DNA from: a bacterium
GTDB lineage: Bacteria; Desulfobacterota; S145-22
Direction: 5' to 3'
Assembly (NCBI GenBank): GCA_027073795.1
Contig: JALTEW010000520.1
Coordinates: 1-14,262 of the forward strand
Length of the DNA: 14,262 nt
This document shows, piece by piece, positions 12,930-14,262 of the stretch. A program made the translations under genes and the position numbers. The notes below the pieces were generated by a model that worked only from the letters and a program-made list of their open reading frames with translations, made no database searches and was not told the DNA's origin. The first letter of the stretch is position 1. Every line of letters begins with the position of its first letter.

Positions 12930-14262
12930 CCGGCAATTGGGATGGAAACCCAATTCCCCAGAGGTTCGGGGACATCAAGATGCTCAAGTCTTGGATAAGC
13001 CTTAAAATAACTGGCAAACATGGCAAAATCCCTTTCCGAGGGGGTGTGGCTTCGAAAGTAAGTTTGGGTCACTGGTGATGCGGTTTCAAGAAAATGTCCC
13101 TCTTCTATAACGAGCGTTCCCCCCTTGATCAGGGTATGGCACCGATTGAGCATTTCCCCTGTTCCAAGGTTCTTTTCTGGTTTGTAAAGCGCCACGTCCC
13201 CTACGGCTCCAACTCCGAGGTGTCCCTTGTCCTCCAGCCCTAGGAGGGTAGCAGGTAGGACCCGGGTCTGTAAAACGAAGTCACTCACGGTGTAAGACGC
13301 ATCATTTTCGAAGAATTGTTTAAAGAAAAAGGGATAAAATTCCCCCGACTGGGCACCCAGACAGAGGGATGAAAACGCCAGATTTTTTTTGAAGTTAGCA
13401 TGGGTAGCCAGGTTCAAGGCAAGTGCAGTTTGAGAGGAAGGGGTATTTATCTCCATGTAACGCAGGGGAGCATGAAGCCCGACGTGAGTGGCGAGGCGTT
13501 CTTCTTCACCCATTTCTGCCTCGATACGGAGCTGATGATGGGGCGTGTCAGGCGTAAGACCCATATCACCTTTGATCCCCTTGGAAGCTATGAGGGAGGA
13601 TGCCTGTTTAAAGGCGTATTCCCCATCGATTGCCCGTCCGATATGGCTGTAAAAGAGATTGGGCGCAGCGGGGAGGTCTTCATCCAAGAGGCGGGAGGTT
13701 GTTTCGATGAGAAAGGGGATGTTCAGGGGAAGCCTTGAGAGGTATTCAAGAACCTTGCCCGCCTGAATATTGAAACGTGAAAGGTTGCTTTCCCTAAAGT
13801 GGGCACCCACTTCCGGCAGGCGGACGTTAAGGGCTCGAAACCGGTGAGCGCACGTGTCGAGGAAACGAACCGTCCAGTCTGGTGGCGTGTTGGACCCTAT
13901 CAAGGCCCCAAATTCACGTAAGGCGAGACTTAGGGAAGCGGAGCCGTCCTGGTAGGGGAGAGAGGTAAGAAACTGGTGGGTCATCAGGGAAGTTGTGGGA
14001 AACATCATGGATTCGTGAAGGTGGGTATAGCCCATACGGGCATAGATGGCGCTGATTGTCTCTGGAGCAACGGGCAGTCCCTGTTGAAATCCATAAAGAG
14101 GAAGGCCATAAGATGTGAATACAGAGCCTGCCTCAATGCCTCCGGGAAGGGCCAGAAGCCCCATTGCTTCGATTTCCTTGTCAGGTTTTTTGAAGGGCTT
14201 TGACAGGCGCCCTTTTTGAATATAGAGGTCAAGCGTTTCGCCATCAACACCATTTTTAGGGT
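12923..14262 (-). CDS. FwdA/FmdA/FhcA-like amidohydrolase-fold protein lacking metal ligands (5' end outside window)
   Basis: The minus-strand frame runs out of the window, so the N-terminus is missing; the visible part has 446 codons, reaching upstream of the internal ATG at 14164. It resembles formylmethanofuran dehydrogenase subunit A and the bacterial formyltransferase/hydrolase FhcA: N-G-V-D-G-E near the start, L-P-G-G-I-E, IYARMGYTHLHESMMFP (family: YAxMGYTxxxExAMxP), and near the end LLGLEDKGHLGVGAVGDVALY, the standard closing module. The metal site appears lost: the HxH after P-G-G is G-S-V, the carboxylated-lysine region (family GIKIVNPGG) reads NVRLPEVG, the second histidine pair (family HVH) reads I-E-T, and the late Asp-His segment reads SLCLGAQ. 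It is therefore probably a structural or regulatory relative rather than an active deformylase. No other Fwd/Fhc subunit is visible; partners may lie beyond the right edge, upstream of this gene. Confidence 0.82.
   Translation of the reverse strand, partial: PKNGVDGETLDLYIQKGRLSKPFKKPDKEIEAMGLLALPGGIEAGSVFTSYGLPLYGFQQGLPVAPETISAIYARMGYTHLHESMMFPTTSLMTHQFLTSLPYQDGSASLSLALREFGALIGSNTPPDWTVRFLDTCAHRFRALNVRLPEVGAHFRESNLSRFNIQAGKVLEYLSRLPLNIPFLIETTSRLLDEDLPAAPNLFYSHIGRAIDGEYAFKQASSLIASKGIKGDMGLTPDTPHHQLRIEAEMGEEERLATHVGLHAPLRYMEINTPSSQTALALNLATHANFKKNLAFSSLCLGAQSGEFYPFFFKQFFENDASYTVSDFVLQTRVLPATLLGLEDKGHLGVGAVGDVALYKPEKNLGTGEMLNRCHTLIKGGTLVIEEGHFLETASPVTQTYFRSHTPSERDFAMFASYFKAYPRLEHLDVPEPLGNWVSIPIAGD

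Overview
The window is a stretch of bacterial chromosome, most likely from an anaerobe of the Desulfobacterota/Syntrophales sort or another bacterium with archaeal-like C1 and electron-transfer genes. This placement is inferred from gene content: an HdrA-type flavin/iron-sulfur protein, a GcdA-type carboxyltransferase, a B12-dependent acyl-CoA mutase system and a relative of formylmethanofuran dehydrogenase subunit A. No rRNA, tRNA, transposon, phage gene or CRISPR array was seen.

Positions 1-11380 hold ten genes on the plus strand that look like one acyl-CoA operon. In order they are: the C-terminal end of hdrA (cut by the window edge); a CobO/BtuR-type corrinoid adenosyltransferase, which makes adenosylcobalamin; the large and small subunits of an adenosylcobalamin-dependent acyl-CoA mutase; an acyl-CoA dehydrogenase; the mutase chaperone GTPase MeaB; a PccB/MmdA-type carboxyltransferase; an enlarged crotonase-fold enzyme; a GcdA-type (glutaconyl-CoA decarboxylase alpha) carboxyltransferase; and a divergent HMG-CoA-lyase-like enzyme. 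Several junctions are coupled by ATGA overlaps or very short gaps, and a rho-independent terminator follows the last gene.

At first sight this is a methylmalonyl-CoA (propionate) operon, but the mutase pocket disagrees. The Tyr and Arg that define methylmalonyl-CoA mutase are replaced by Phe and Gln, the isobutyryl-CoA mutase pattern, so the substrate should lack the free carboxylate. Together with the dehydrogenase, gamma-carboxyltransferase, hydratase-like enzyme and lyase-like enzyme, the set could carry a branched acyl-CoA through rearrangement, oxidation, carboxylation, hydration and C-C cleavage. One candidate is pivalyl/isovaleryl-CoA to HMG-CoA; another is butyryl/isobutyryl isomerisation joined to a glutaconyl-CoA-type branch. 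Details of the dehydrogenase and lyase active sites do not fit the textbook leucine enzymes, so the route is unresolved and may be new.

Positions 11381-11730 are non-coding: a terminator, a region with nested inverted repeats, and a good sigma70-type promoter. This promoter drives queF (preQ0 reductase) and a yhhQ-family queuosine-precursor transporter. These two genes converge on the last gene, a minus-strand FwdA/FmdA/FhcA-like amidohydrolase-fold protein that is cut by the window edge and appears to have lost all the metal-binding residues of the family. Hairpins lie between the convergent genes.
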